Assembly (NCBI GenBank): GCA_021788015.1
Contig: JAJYLD010000002.1
Location: 90,739-135,032 of the forward strand
Source of the DNA: a bacterium
GTDB taxonomy: Bacteria; Patescibacteriota; Patescibacteriia; Patescibacteriales; JAKAJF01
Length of the DNA: 44,294 bases
Direction: 5' to 3'
The notes beneath the pieces are model-generated. The model saw only the letters and a list, made by a program, of their open reading frames with translations, made no database searches and was not told where the DNA came from. Below, piece by piece: positions 1 through 8,379 of this stretch. Numbering within the stretch: position 1 is the first letter of the stretch; each line of letters begins with the position of its first letter. The position numbers and the translations under genes are program-made.

Positions 1-678
1 CGAATCGGCCATCAAAAGCATGGTCCCTTCGCCTCCTATTTGCGCTATACGGTTCAAGTCCGCGGGCTTGTCGTTAACCGGTGAATAATCGATTTTGAAA
101 TCTCCCGTATGAATAACGCGACCGAGAGGAGTGTTCGCGATGACGGAGAAACAGTCGGGTATGGAATGGTTGATTCGCAAAAATTCAATTTTAAATTCAC
201 CCAATTGTAATTTAGAATTTTCATCGATTTCTTGAATATTGAGCTTGGGACATTTGTCGAATTCTTCCGCTCTTTTTTTGATTAATCCGGCCGTTAACTT
301 GCCGGTGAAAATCGGCGGGTTGCCGATTTTACCCATAATGTGAGGAATGCCTCCGATGTGATCCATGTGGCCGTGCGTGATTATTATTCCTTTTATCCAA
401 TTTTCCTTGCCTTCAAGATAAGTCGTGTTGGGAATGATATAATCGATTCCGTGCATGTCCTCTTCGGGAAACTGCAAACCCATATCGATAATGATGATGT
501 TTTTGTTGTATTCCAGAAGGGCCATATTGCGGCCGACTTCTTCCAGTCCGCCCAAGACGATGACTTTTAATTTATTTTCGTCACCGTCTTTTTGTTTTTC
601 TTTGTTTTCTTGAACATGTTTAAAGACGCGTTGCCTTTTGGGCTCGCGATCATGTTTAGGTTTGTATTTTGTTATCAT
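1..678 (-). CDS. rnj: Ribonuclease J / metallo-beta-lactamase-fold RNase (C-terminus beyond window)
   Basis: Minus-strand translation from ATG at 678 gives MITKYKPKHDREPKRQRVFKHVQ...KVIVLGGLEEVGRNM...IIITHGHMDHIGGIPHIMG...; HGHMDH metallo-beta-lactamase motif and RNase J-type N-terminus; open at the window edge. Confidence 0.88.
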   Translation of the reverse strand, partial: MITKYKPKHDREPKRQRVFKHVQENKEKQKDGDENKLKVIVLGGLEEVGRNMALLEYNKNIIIIDMGLQFPEEDMHGIDYIIPNTTYLEGKENWIKGIIITHGHMDHIGGIPHIMGKIGNPPIFTGKLTAGLIKKRAEEFDKCPKLNIQEIDENSKLQLGEFKIEFLRINHSIPDCFSVIANTPLGRVIHTGDFKIDYSPVNDKPADLNRIAQIGGEGTMLLMADS

Positions 679-920
679 AAGATTAATTAATTTTCAATTC
701 CAATTTCAATCGCGTTGGATGAAATCAATCAAAAATTTATATTACGAATGCTTTAATTTTAATTCAAAATGCAAAATCAAAATTATCACCGCCTCGGCGG
801 AATCCCTCCTTCAGTAATAAAAATAAAGTGGCGGGACAATTCAAAATTATTTTTAAATTGCGAATAAGGCGAGCTCATTACTTTTGATTTTTGAATTTTG
901 AGTTTTGACATTAACTGTGT

Positions 921-994
921 GAGCAAGGAAGGACTTGAACCCTCACAAGATCGCTCTCATAGCGACCCGAACGCTATGCCTGCCCCGCACCAAT
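921..994 (-). pseudogene. Class II tRNA-like 3' segment without recognisable 5' acceptor strand or D-arm
   Basis: Reverse complement contains ATAGCG-TTCGGGT-CGCTAT (6-bp stem, loop with CGG), variable arm GAGAGCGATCTT, T-arm GAGGG-TTCAAGT-CCTTC, then CTTGCTCA; no GAGCAAG partner upstream. Confidence 0.55.
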
Positions 995-998
995 TTTG

Positions 999-1062
999 TG
1001 GGGATGGAGAGACTTGAACTCTCACGATATTACTACCACATGCGCCCTTGCCCCGCACCAAA
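999..1062 (-). pseudogene. Second tRNA-like 3' segment with the same GC-rich leader
   Basis: T-arm block ggagagacttgaactctcacga (1007-1028) is identical to 1083-1104 in tRNA-Leu(CAG); leader tgccccgcaccaa (1050-1062) is identical to 982-994; no D-arm. Confidence 0.5.
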
Positions 1063-1075
1063 ACAGGAAGCCAGT

Positions 1076-1157
1076 GGGCGCGGAGAGACTTGAACTCTCA
1101 CGAGCTTGGCTCATATGCTCCTGAAACATACGCGTATACCAATTCCGCCACGCGCCC
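1076..1157 (-). tRNA. tRNA-Leu(CAG)
   Basis: GGGCGCG/CGCGCCC acceptor stem, long variable arm GAGCCAAGCTC, T-arm GAGAG-TTCAAGT-CTCTC, anticodon loop TTCAGGA; no encoded CCA. Confidence 0.92.
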
Positions 1158-1274
1158 AAATTTTATTATTATAATTTGCTAACGTTCGATCTTTGGTGCC
1201 GGGGTGAACATGCGTGTCTGCCAATTTCACCCGCCTCGCGTCGATGCGAGTCGAGGCAGGCCACATCCCCAAAA

Positions 1275-3134
1275 TTACCAGACGATTTTTTTGCCTGTAT
1301 TTACATACCAATCCCCTATATCCGTAAAACGATCGGCGGGTGTTTCGATTTTATTTACGGAAACACCTTTGACCTTTTTGCTTTGCGCATAAATATAATC
1401 GGGGGAATACAAAAATATCGCCGGTTCGTCATTGGTTATATCTTTTTGAAATTTGCAATAATCTTCTTTCCTTGCGTTAATATCGATTGTTGCGCGCCCC
1501 GTTTCCAAAAGCCGATCGACATCTTTATTGGCATATCCGGAAATATTGGCGCCGCTGCCAATTTGGGACGAATCCCAAAACGCATAAAGATCGGGGTCCT
1601 GGCCGACAATCTGACCGTAAAGCAAGGCTTCGAATTCGCGCGGTTGAATAACTTCCGATTGGATTTGCGCGGCTGGCACGGTATCAATAACGGTTTTTAC
1701 TCCGACGCCTTCCCAATCATTTTTTATTTTTTCGATAATTTGCCGGTCGACCGAATCAACGGCGGTTAATTTTACAACCAAAAATCCGTTTTTAAAACGC
1801 CATGCGCCCGGACCGAGCGCCAATTTTTCATCGTCATATTCGTCAACTTTCGAATTATTTTTTTGCGCCTGCTTGATTTTATTTATGTCTCCGTCGGTAA
1901 TTTCAACGATGCTCCATCCCGCGTTGTCCAAAAGTTGCTCCGCCTTGGCTTTGTCAAAATTGTAAACACGGGCATCCTGACAATAAGAAAAATTATCCGG
2001 TAAAATCGGGCCGTTTGCGATGCGAGCATCTCCGCCAAAAACTTGATTTACGATTTCGTTTCGATCGATGGCAAAAGCTAAAGCTTGCCTTACGTTTAAA
2101 TCGGCCAGAGCCTGATTATTTTTTGAATTTAAAAAAATAAGGTTTAACTGCGGTGAAATTAATTTATGGACAGAAACGGCGTTTTTCGCGGCGACCTTGT
2201 CTTTCATTCCTTCCGGGAGACGACTGATCCCGTCAACCGTTTTTTCATTAAAAGCTTGAAGCGCTTCGTCATAACTGCCGAAAATTTTGAATGTCAGGTT
2301 GGTTATGTTCGGTTCACCGTCGTAATAATCTTTATTGGCCGCCAAAGTATAAGTTTTTATCTGACCGTTTTTATCTTTGGTCAAAGACTTGAACTCGTAC
2401 GGACCGGACCCGATCGGTTTTAAGTTTAAATCGGCCAAACTGGCCGAACCGGCCGGTATTTGTGACCAAACGCTTTGCGGCAAAATTCCAAAAGTCATCA
2501 AGTCCAAGAAGGGTGCGTACGGTTCGCTTAGAGTAAATTTGACGGTTTCGTCATCTATTTTTTCAGCGTCCACTCCGGAAAAACTATTCAAAAGAGGAGA
2601 TTTGTAGGCGGGGTCTTTTATGGCTCCGACCGTAAAAACGATGTCGTCGGCCGTAATATTTGTCCCGTTGTCCCACTTCGCATCCGTTCTGATTTTAAAC
2701 GTGTATGTTTTGCCATCCGGACTTATTTCATAACTCCTGGCCAAATCATTAATCAAATTTCCGTTCCCGTCGTATTTTAAAAGTGAAGAGAAAACCAAAT
2801 GAGTTATGTCATTGTCGGTATCGTTGATGCTTGCGTATAAAGGATTAATATATTTGGGCGACCCGACCAAAGCTTCCGTATAATCTCCGCCTTTCTTGGG
2901 AACCGTTTCCAAATGTTTCATATAAAATCCGAATCCCAAAAAAACCAAAGAAAAAATCAAAACTGCAAAGCTCGCGCTCATGAACAAACGCTCTCTCCTG
3001 CTTAAAAATTTATTTAAATATTTTATCTGCCCTAATTTCGGAATTCTTGATTTTGCCAACGAATAAACCAATTTTTTATCAAGATCGGAAAGCAAGCCGG
3101 GATTAAATTTTTTTTCGCGTTTAAAAAACGCCAA
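1275..3134 (-). CDS. ABC transporter substrate-binding protein, family 5 (oligopeptide/OppA-like), membrane-anchored
   Basis: 619 aa ORF; N-terminal TM; EALVGSPKYINPLYASINDTDNDITHLVFSSLLKYD and SYEISPDGKTYTFKIRTDAKWDNG typical of SBP_bac_5. Confidence 0.87.
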   Translation of the reverse strand: MAFFKREKKFNPGLLSDLDKKLVYSLAKSRIPKLGQIKYLNKFLSRRERLFMSASFAVLIFSLVFLGFGFYMKHLETVPKKGGDYTEALVGSPKYINPLYASINDTDNDITHLVFSSLLKYDGNGNLINDLARSYEISPDGKTYTFKIRTDAKWDNGTNITADDIVFTVGAIKDPAYKSPLLNSFSGVDAEKIDDETVKFTLSEPYAPFLDLMTFGILPQSVWSQIPAGSASLADLNLKPIGSGPYEFKSLTKDKNGQIKTYTLAANKDYYDGEPNITNLTFKIFGSYDEALQAFNEKTVDGISRLPEGMKDKVAAKNAVSVHKLISPQLNLIFLNSKNNQALADLNVRQALAFAIDRNEIVNQVFGGDARIANGPILPDNFSYCQDARVYNFDKAKAEQLLDNAGWSIVEITDGDINKIKQAQKNNSKVDEYDDEKLALGPGAWRFKNGFLVVKLTAVDSVDRQIIEKIKNDWEGVGVKTVIDTVPAAQIQSEVIQPREFEALLYGQIVGQDPDLYAFWDSSQIGSGANISGYANKDVDRLLETGRATIDINARKEDYCKFQKDITNDEPAIFLYSPDYIYAQSKKVKGVSVNKIETPADRFTDIGDWYVNTGKKIVW

Positions 3135-3216
3135 AGACTTAAACGCCCTTTTTATAAAATTGAAGAGTTTGGACTTTGATAAATTGGAAGAGAATATATG
3201 GTTAAGCCTGTCTTAT

Positions 3217-3435
3217 TTACTTTTGAAGAAAGATACCGAGAATGGCTAAAAGAAAGAAGAGAACCGCGAGAACGATTGTAGAATAAAATAAAGTTTTTTC
3301 AATACCCCTTTTCGTTCGATAAATGCCGCCGCCGCCGCCGAAAACTCCGGAAAGACCGGCGCCCCGATTCTGCATGAGAATCGCCGCCATAAGCAAAATT
3401 GCAATAACTATTTGAACTATTTTAATCCAGAACAT
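3217..3435 (-). CDS. secG: Preprotein translocase subunit SecG
   Basis: 72 aa, two TMs, ILMQNRGAGLSGVFGGGGGIYRTKRG signature. Confidence 0.88.
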   Translation of the reverse strand: MFWIKIVQIVIAILLMAAILMQNRGAGLSGVFGGGGGIYRTKRGIEKTLFYSTIVLAVLFFLLAILGIFLQK

Positions 3436-3582
3436 ATAAAATATACCACAAAAATATAGTTTAGTAAACCCCGTTAAAAAATACTAGAGTTAGATAACTT
3501 TTAATTTTAAAAACCGATTATAAATTAAACCCTCCCTGAGCTTAGTCAAAAAAGTTATTTTTAACGGGTAAAGAATTTTAAT

Positions 3583-3930
3583 TTATTTCTTTACGCTTTC
3601 AATAATTTTAGCCAATATTTCCTTATTATTTACGGCCAAATCCGCCAAAACCTTTCTATTTAAGTCAATTTTCTCCTTTTTTAAGACATCCATAAATTTT
3701 GAGTAGCTTAATCCGTGTTCCCGAACAAAAGCGTTAATTTTAATATGCATCAAGCCTCTCATTACTCGTTTCTTCTTTCTGCGATCGGCATAGGCATGCG
3801 CCCCCGCTTTCGTGGCAGCGACTTTCGCGTGCTTGATCAAACTTTTTCTACCCCAACGATATCCTTTAGTCTTGGCTAAAAGATTTTTTCTCCTTTTTAA
3901 ATGGCTTTTCCCTCGTTTAACTCTTGGCAT
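3583..3930 (-). CDS. rplT: 50S ribosomal protein L20
   Basis: MPRVKRGKSHLKRRKNLLAKTKGYRWGRKSLIKHAK...; next to rpmI and infC. Confidence 0.97.
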   Translation of the reverse strand: MPRVKRGKSHLKRRKNLLAKTKGYRWGRKSLIKHAKVAATKAGAHAYADRRKKKRVMRGLMHIKINAFVREHGLSYSKFMDVLKKEKIDLNRKVLADLAVNNKEILAKIIESVKK

Positions 3931-4020
3931 ATAACTGTTAGCAGTTAAATGGTTAAACAGTTCAAATAAAACAAATTTAACGATTCAACATTAAAATTCA
4001 TAAACACTGATGCGCCACAA

Positions 4021-4218
4021 TTATTTATGCAACGTTAAAGTTTTAATGGTTTTTGTTAATGTTGTTGGCGCATGGATATCACGCTTTTTGTTCCTTAAAG
4101 TTTTACCGGATTCCCGAGCGTTAAAATGATCTTGTCCGCTTTTTCTGCGTAATATTTTTCCACCTTTAGTTTTAACAAATCTTTTGGCCGTTGCTTTGTG
4201 CGTTTTCTGTTTTGCCAT
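4021..4218 (-). CDS. rpmI: 50S ribosomal protein L35
   Basis: MAKQKTHKATAKRFVKTKGGKILRRKSGQDHFNARESGKTLRNKKR. Confidence 0.96.
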   Translation of the reverse strand: MAKQKTHKATAKRFVKTKGGKILRRKSGQDHFNARESGKTLRNKKRDIHAPTTLTKTIKTLTLHK

Positions 4219-4229
4219 ATTTATGAAAC

Positions 4230-4244
4230 AAAAAACAGGTTAGA
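4230..4244 (-). terminator. Attenuator-like hairpin plus U-run in the infC-rpmI spacer
   Basis: Minus strand CAGGT-ATCTA-ACCTG followed by TTTTTTG, directly upstream of the rpmI ATG. Confidence 0.45.
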
Positions 4245-4360
4245 TACCTGAATTTAGGCTATTTTTTACTTTTTACCCCGCTTGGAAATACAAATATTAG
4301 CGGTGGGCCGGGGTATAAATTTAATTTAGTTTGTAAAGTTAATTTGTTAGTCAGGAAATT

Positions 4361-4951
4361 CTAACGGGGTTTATTAACTAGGATTATATTAAATCTTCCG
4401 CCCTGTCTTGTCAAGGGCTGTTCCGTTGTTATATTAAATCCTTCGGTTTCTTTAAGTTTATTCACAAAATTCATTACTGTTTCGTGCGCTTTTTCAGGAT
4501 GCTGCCTTTCGCGGCCTTTTAAAATTATTTCCAGCTTTAGCTTGTCGCCGCGTTCAAGAAATTTTTTGGCCTGGTCGATTCTGAAATCAAAATCATGCTG
4601 ACTGATACGAACGGACAGCCTTATGCCCTTGATTTCCACTTTTTTCTGTTGCATTTTCTGTTTATGCTCTTTTTTTTCTTTTTCGTATTTGAATTGGCCG
4701 TAGTCCATTATTTTGGCGACCGGAGGATTTCCTTTCGGGTCAACTTGCACCAAATCCAATTCCGCTTCGCGCGCCATTCCCAAAGCTTTATAAGTCGGTG
4801 TCGGACCGACCTTTTCACCGTTTTCATCAATTAAAAACACTTCCGGGACTCTGATCTGTTCGTTAACCCAGAATTTTTTTTCGTTGTTTTTCGGTTTTGC
4901 TCGTCTCCAAATTGTACGCATGTTAACAATTAACGGTTTAACAGATAACAA
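4361..4951 (-). CDS. infC: Translation initiation factor IF-3 (true start may be an internal Met near 4921)
   Basis: WVNEQIRVPEVFLIDENGEKVGPTPTYKALGMAREAELDLVQVDPKGNPPVAKIMDYGQFKYE. Confidence 0.96.
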   Translation of the reverse strand: MLSVKPLIVNMRTIWRRAKPKNNEKKFWVNEQIRVPEVFLIDENGEKVGPTPTYKALGMAREAELDLVQVDPKGNPPVAKIMDYGQFKYEKEKKEHKQKMQQKKVEIKGIRLSVRISQHDFDFRIDQAKKFLERGDKLKLEIILKGRERQHPEKAHETVMNFVNKLKETEGFNITTEQPLTRQGGRFNIILVNKPR

Positions 4952-4996
4952 AAATTCGTTGAAATTTAAATATTAACTGTTACCAGTTATTAGTGA

Positions 4997-5068
4997 GCGG
5001 GTAACGGGAATCGGACCCGTTTCTTGTCCTTGGCAAGGACACATAATAGCCATTATACGATACCCGCC
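4997..5068 (-). tRNA. tRNA-Gly(GCC)
   Basis: GCGGGTA/TACCCGC acceptor; TCCTT-GCC-AAGGA anticodon arm; T-arm ACGGGTCCGATTCCCGT. Confidence 0.92.
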
Positions 5069-5146
5069 TAAAAAATTAAAATGCAAAAATTAGGTAACTA
5101 TTTCGTGAAAAATTTCTTTAATAAATTTTATTCCATAATTTTTATG

Positions 5147-5230
5147 TGCCGTGGGAGGGACTTGAACCCTCATGGGATTGCTCCCAACGGATTTTAAGTC
5201 CGTCGCGTATACCAATTCCACCACCACGGC
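5147..5230 (-). tRNA. tRNA-Leu(TAA)
   Basis: GCCGTGG/CCACGGC acceptor; anticodon arm ACGGA-CTTAAAA-TCCGT; class II variable arm TGGGAGCAATCCCA. Confidence 0.93.
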
Positions 5231-5330
5231 GTATTTCTCATAACGCATAACGCAAAACGCATATCGCACACATCATTTCACAAGATTGAAAATGAGTTAT
5301 GCGTTATGCGTTACGAGTTGTGCAAAAATG

Positions 5331-5715
5331 TGGAGATGGCGAGAGTTGAACTCGCGTCTAATAAACATTCAAAAGCGTTTGTACAAAGGATAGTTCAATT
5401 TGAATTCTCGCTATATTCGTAAAAACTGAACAAAATCGACTATAGCCCAGCTCTTATTCTTTTAGATAAAGGCTAGAGCTCCTCCTCTATCCTATCCCGA
5501 TAAATGACACCCGGAACCGACTATCAGGAATCGCCGGACGGATGGTTGCGGCTATTAAGCGGCAACGGGTGCGAAAGCCGGAACTTTCCATGAGAAAGTG
5601 GCTTTTGCTAATAAGTTTTTTGCACTTATGTTTATTTTCCGATTTTTTACGTGGCTCCGGAAAAACACGCCTTGAACGCTTTTAAAAAATTTTATTATCG
5701 AATCACAACATCCCC
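5331..5715 (-). ncRNA. ssrA: tmRNA (transfer-messenger RNA)
   Basis: 5' GGGGATG pairs with 3' CATCTCC-A; T-arm GCGAG-TTCAACT-CTCGC; reading frame GCA(5623)...GCT(5558) TAA TAG encodes AKNLLAKATFSWKVPAFAPVAA; directly downstream of smpB. Confidence 0.93.
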
Positions 5716-5762
5716 AAACATCGGTTCATAAAGTTAAAAGGTTTTTAAAGTTATTATGAACT

Positions 5763-6260
5763 TTACAAACTACTTCTTCTTTTTGTCAATGTTCTTATTT
5801 TTCTTTCAATCTCTCTTTTTTTGATCACTTCGCGTTTGTCAATCTTCTTTTTTCCTCTTCCCAGACCAAATTCCACCTTAATAAGACTATGCTTAGTATA
5901 CATTTTAATGGGCACAAATGTCAACCCCTTTTCTCGCTTTTTTCCGACTAAATGTTCAATTTCATTTTTTTTTAAAAGCAGTTTGCGCGGCCTTTCCGGA
6001 TCGTAATCTTTCATCTGCGCCGCATGTTTATATTTGGGCACATGGGCATTGATCAAATAAACTTCGGGGATGTTTTTATCCGGAACATTTTTTAAAACCA
6101 CATAGGATCCTTTCAGGCTTACATGTCCGGTTTTGATCGATTTGACTTCGTGGCCGAACAAAACAATTCCCGCCTCATACGTTTCGAAAATTTCATAATC
6201 GAACTTGGCCCGTTTGTTATCGGCTAAAATTTTCATATTCGAGATAGATGCTTTATTCAA
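5763..6260 (-). CDS. smpB: SsrA-binding protein SmpB (start probably at an internal Met near 6236)
   Basis: KILADNKRAKFDYEIFETYEAGIVLFGHEVKSIKTGHVSLKGSYV. Confidence 0.96.
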   Translation of the reverse strand: MNKASISNMKILADNKRAKFDYEIFETYEAGIVLFGHEVKSIKTGHVSLKGSYVVLKNVPDKNIPEVYLINAHVPKYKHAAQMKDYDPERPRKLLLKKNEIEHLVGKKREKGLTFVPIKMYTKHSLIKVEFGLGRGKKKIDKREVIKKREIERKIRTLTKRRSSL

Positions 6261-6286
6261 TTAAGAAGAAGGGTAACCACCAATTT

Positions 6287-7579
6287 CTATTTTTCCACGT
6301 TCCACTCCGTCAATTTTTCAATCACTTTGCGATTGGCGATCGTGTTTTTTAAATAATTTCTGTAATCCGGACTTTTTACTCTTTCTTCCACTTTTTGATA
6401 TCCTTTGTACTGCTTTAAAAGCTGTTCCACTTTTTCATCGATTTCTTTTTCGCTCACGGTTATTTTTTCCTTGATCGCGATTTCACGGACAAGCAAAGCG
6501 CTTTTCACTCTTTTAATCGCGTCGGGAAAAAGATCCATGAGCAGTTGATCGCGAGTTTTTTTAATACTCGCCAAATAATCATCAAACTTGGCACCTTGAT
6601 GCGCGACCTGATGTTCAAGTTCGTCGAGCATGGCATGAGTTTCGTGGTCGACGAGCATTTCCGGCAATTCGCCGAATCTTGTTTTTTCAAGCAATTTGTC
6701 CAAGAGTTCGATTTCCATGTGCTGAGCCTCATGCTGTTTTTTTTCTTCTTCCAAACTCTTTTTAATATTCTCTTTTAATTCAGTTGCCGAGTTCAAGCCG
6801 AAAGCTTTCGCGAATTCGTCATTCGTCTCCGGCAATTCGCGGGAATAAACTTCATTTATTTTCACCGTAAATTCAACCATTTTCCCGGCCAAATTTTTCA
6901 TATGATGATTCTCGGGGTAATGCAATTTGAATTCGCGCGTGTCTCCCTTTTTCGCGCCGAGCAAATTTTTATCAAATCCCGGGATAATATAATCTTTGCC
7001 AATGATCGCGGCCGCGCCCCTGCCCTGACCGCCTTCGACCGGAATGTTGTCCAAAAACATTTCGATGTCCGCCGTAACTTTGTCGCCTTCTTTTATTTCA
7101 CGATCAACAACGACTTCTCGCACCCGACTTTCACGCAAGTCATCGATTATTTTTTCAACGTCTTTATCGCTGACGGGAGCGTGCGTATGCGGTTTTAATT
7201 TCAAGCCTTTATAATCATCCAATTCTATTTCCGGAAGAACGGCGATAACAACTTTGTACTCGAGAGGGTTTTCCGGCGCCAATTTCGTAATATCGACTTT
7301 CGGCTGCCCGACGGGTTCGCGGTCGACAACGTTTTCCAGAAGCACTTGATCGATCGTTTTATTGATCGCGATGCGCGCCGCTTCTTCAAGTATTGTCATT
7401 TCGCCGATTTTCGATTTTAAAACATCAAAAGGCACCTTGCCGGGCCGGAAGCCTTCGATTTTAACTTCTTTGGAAACACTTTCCGCACCACGCTCAATAT
7501 ACGGACTGAATTCTTCTTGCGACAACTCAACCGTTAATTCGACTTGTGATTTTGGTAAATCTGTTTTTGTTACTTTCAT
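6287..7579 (-). CDS. tig: Trigger factor
   Basis: KSQVELTVELSQEEF...KVEGFRPGKVP-type N-terminus (KIEGFRPGKVPFDVLKSKIG), FKBP-like middle domain, helical C-terminus. Confidence 0.94.
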   Translation of the reverse strand: MKVTKTDLPKSQVELTVELSQEEFSPYIERGAESVSKEVKIEGFRPGKVPFDVLKSKIGEMTILEEAARIAINKTIDQVLLENVVDREPVGQPKVDITKLAPENPLEYKVVIAVLPEIELDDYKGLKLKPHTHAPVSDKDVEKIIDDLRESRVREVVVDREIKEGDKVTADIEMFLDNIPVEGGQGRGAAAIIGKDYIIPGFDKNLLGAKKGDTREFKLHYPENHHMKNLAGKMVEFTVKINEVYSRELPETNDEFAKAFGLNSATELKENIKKSLEEEKKQHEAQHMEIELLDKLLEKTRFGELPEMLVDHETHAMLDELEHQVAHQGAKFDDYLASIKKTRDQLLMDLFPDAIKRVKSALLVREIAIKEKITVSEKEIDEKVEQLLKQYKGYQKVEERVKSPDYRNYLKNTIANRKVIEKLTEWNVEK

Positions 7580-7587
7580 AATAATAC

Positions 7588-7614
7588 GTCATCCCTGCGA
7601 AAGCAGGGATCCAG
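7588..7614. repeat. Short dispersed element GTCATCCCTGCGAAAGCAGGGATCCAG
   Basis: Hairpin CCCTGC-GAAA-GCAGGG with a GTCAT terminus as in the longer copies at 10376, 12179 and 41203. Confidence 0.75.
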
Positions 7615-7774
7615 AAAAAATATTTTAATAAATTAAGAAACTTAGACTTAATTTGATAAATCTTGACTATATCTAAATTCCATGATATTTTAATTTAATT
7701 TCAAAATCTATGGCTCCCATAGGTTTTGGCTGCCATTTTTTTGGCAGGAATGACCTTTTATAAGGAGAATAAAA

Positions 7775-8218
7775 ATGCGCAAATCCTCACTGTACTTAGG
7801 GTACTTGGGTTTTGTCTGTTTTTTGATTTCTATAATTGCCGGCATAATTGCCATAGCTACTTCGCCGGGAGCAAGATCCAAAGCTCCCGTCGTAGCGAAG
7901 ATCTCAGCCCCGACGCATTTCGCGATAGCAGACATCAAGTTCGCTCAGGTTGCTGGAACCAAAGACGAGATCGTAACAATATACTGCCGGAACTCCACAA
8001 ATCCAGGCGGTCCGATCACCTTCCTACAACTCAATCCGTCGGCAGAATTAAAAAAAGCACTGCTTGTCATTCAGGGTATAGTATGGGACCAGGGCGCAGA
8101 GGAGTATATTATAAAGTACTCACAAACCGCTACACCATATTTCATTAGGATCGACAAGATCCAGGGGACAAGTGGTTTTTCAGATCAAATTTACTACGAT
8201 GTAAAGAAAAAAACGTAA
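7775..8218 (+). CDS. Hypothetical protein, one N-terminal TM, probably exported
   Basis: 147 aa; MRKSSLYLGYLGFVCFLISIIAGIIAIATSPG signal/TM; upstream TTGACT-17-TATTTT; intrinsic terminator follows. Confidence 0.65.
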   Translation: MRKSSLYLGYLGFVCFLISIIAGIIAIATSPGARSKAPVVAKISAPTHFAIADIKFAQVAGTKDEIVTIYCRNSTNPGGPITFLQLNPSAELKKALLVIQGIVWDQGAEEYIIKYSQTATPYFIRIDKIQGTSGFSDQIYYDVKKKT

Positions 8219-8234
8219 TCGAGTGTCATATTTT

Positions 8235-8265
8235 GCCCGCAAAAATTTCTTGCGGGTCTTTTTTT
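8235..8265 (+). terminator. Intrinsic terminator
   Basis: CCCGCAA-rich stem pairing with TTGCGGG followed by a T-run. Confidence 0.8.
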
Positions 8266-8326
8266 AAAAAAACAAATATCTCTCCATGTTACACTAAATT
8301 TTCAATTTTTTCAAGCCTCAAAACCA

Positions 8327-8354
8327 GTAGGAACAGAGCCTGCTCTGTTCCTAC
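8327..8354. repeat. Palindromic repeat, GTAGGAAC family
   Basis: GTAGGAACAGAGC-CT-GCTCTGTTCCTAC, perfect 13-bp arms. Confidence 0.8.
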
Positions 8355-8379
8355 AATAATATTCATTTTCTAATTTGAA

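Noticed and set aside
1176-1769. 197-aa plus-strand ORF opposite the substrate-binding protein
   Set aside because: Antisense shadow of a well-supported 619-aa gene; low-complexity translation without family signature.
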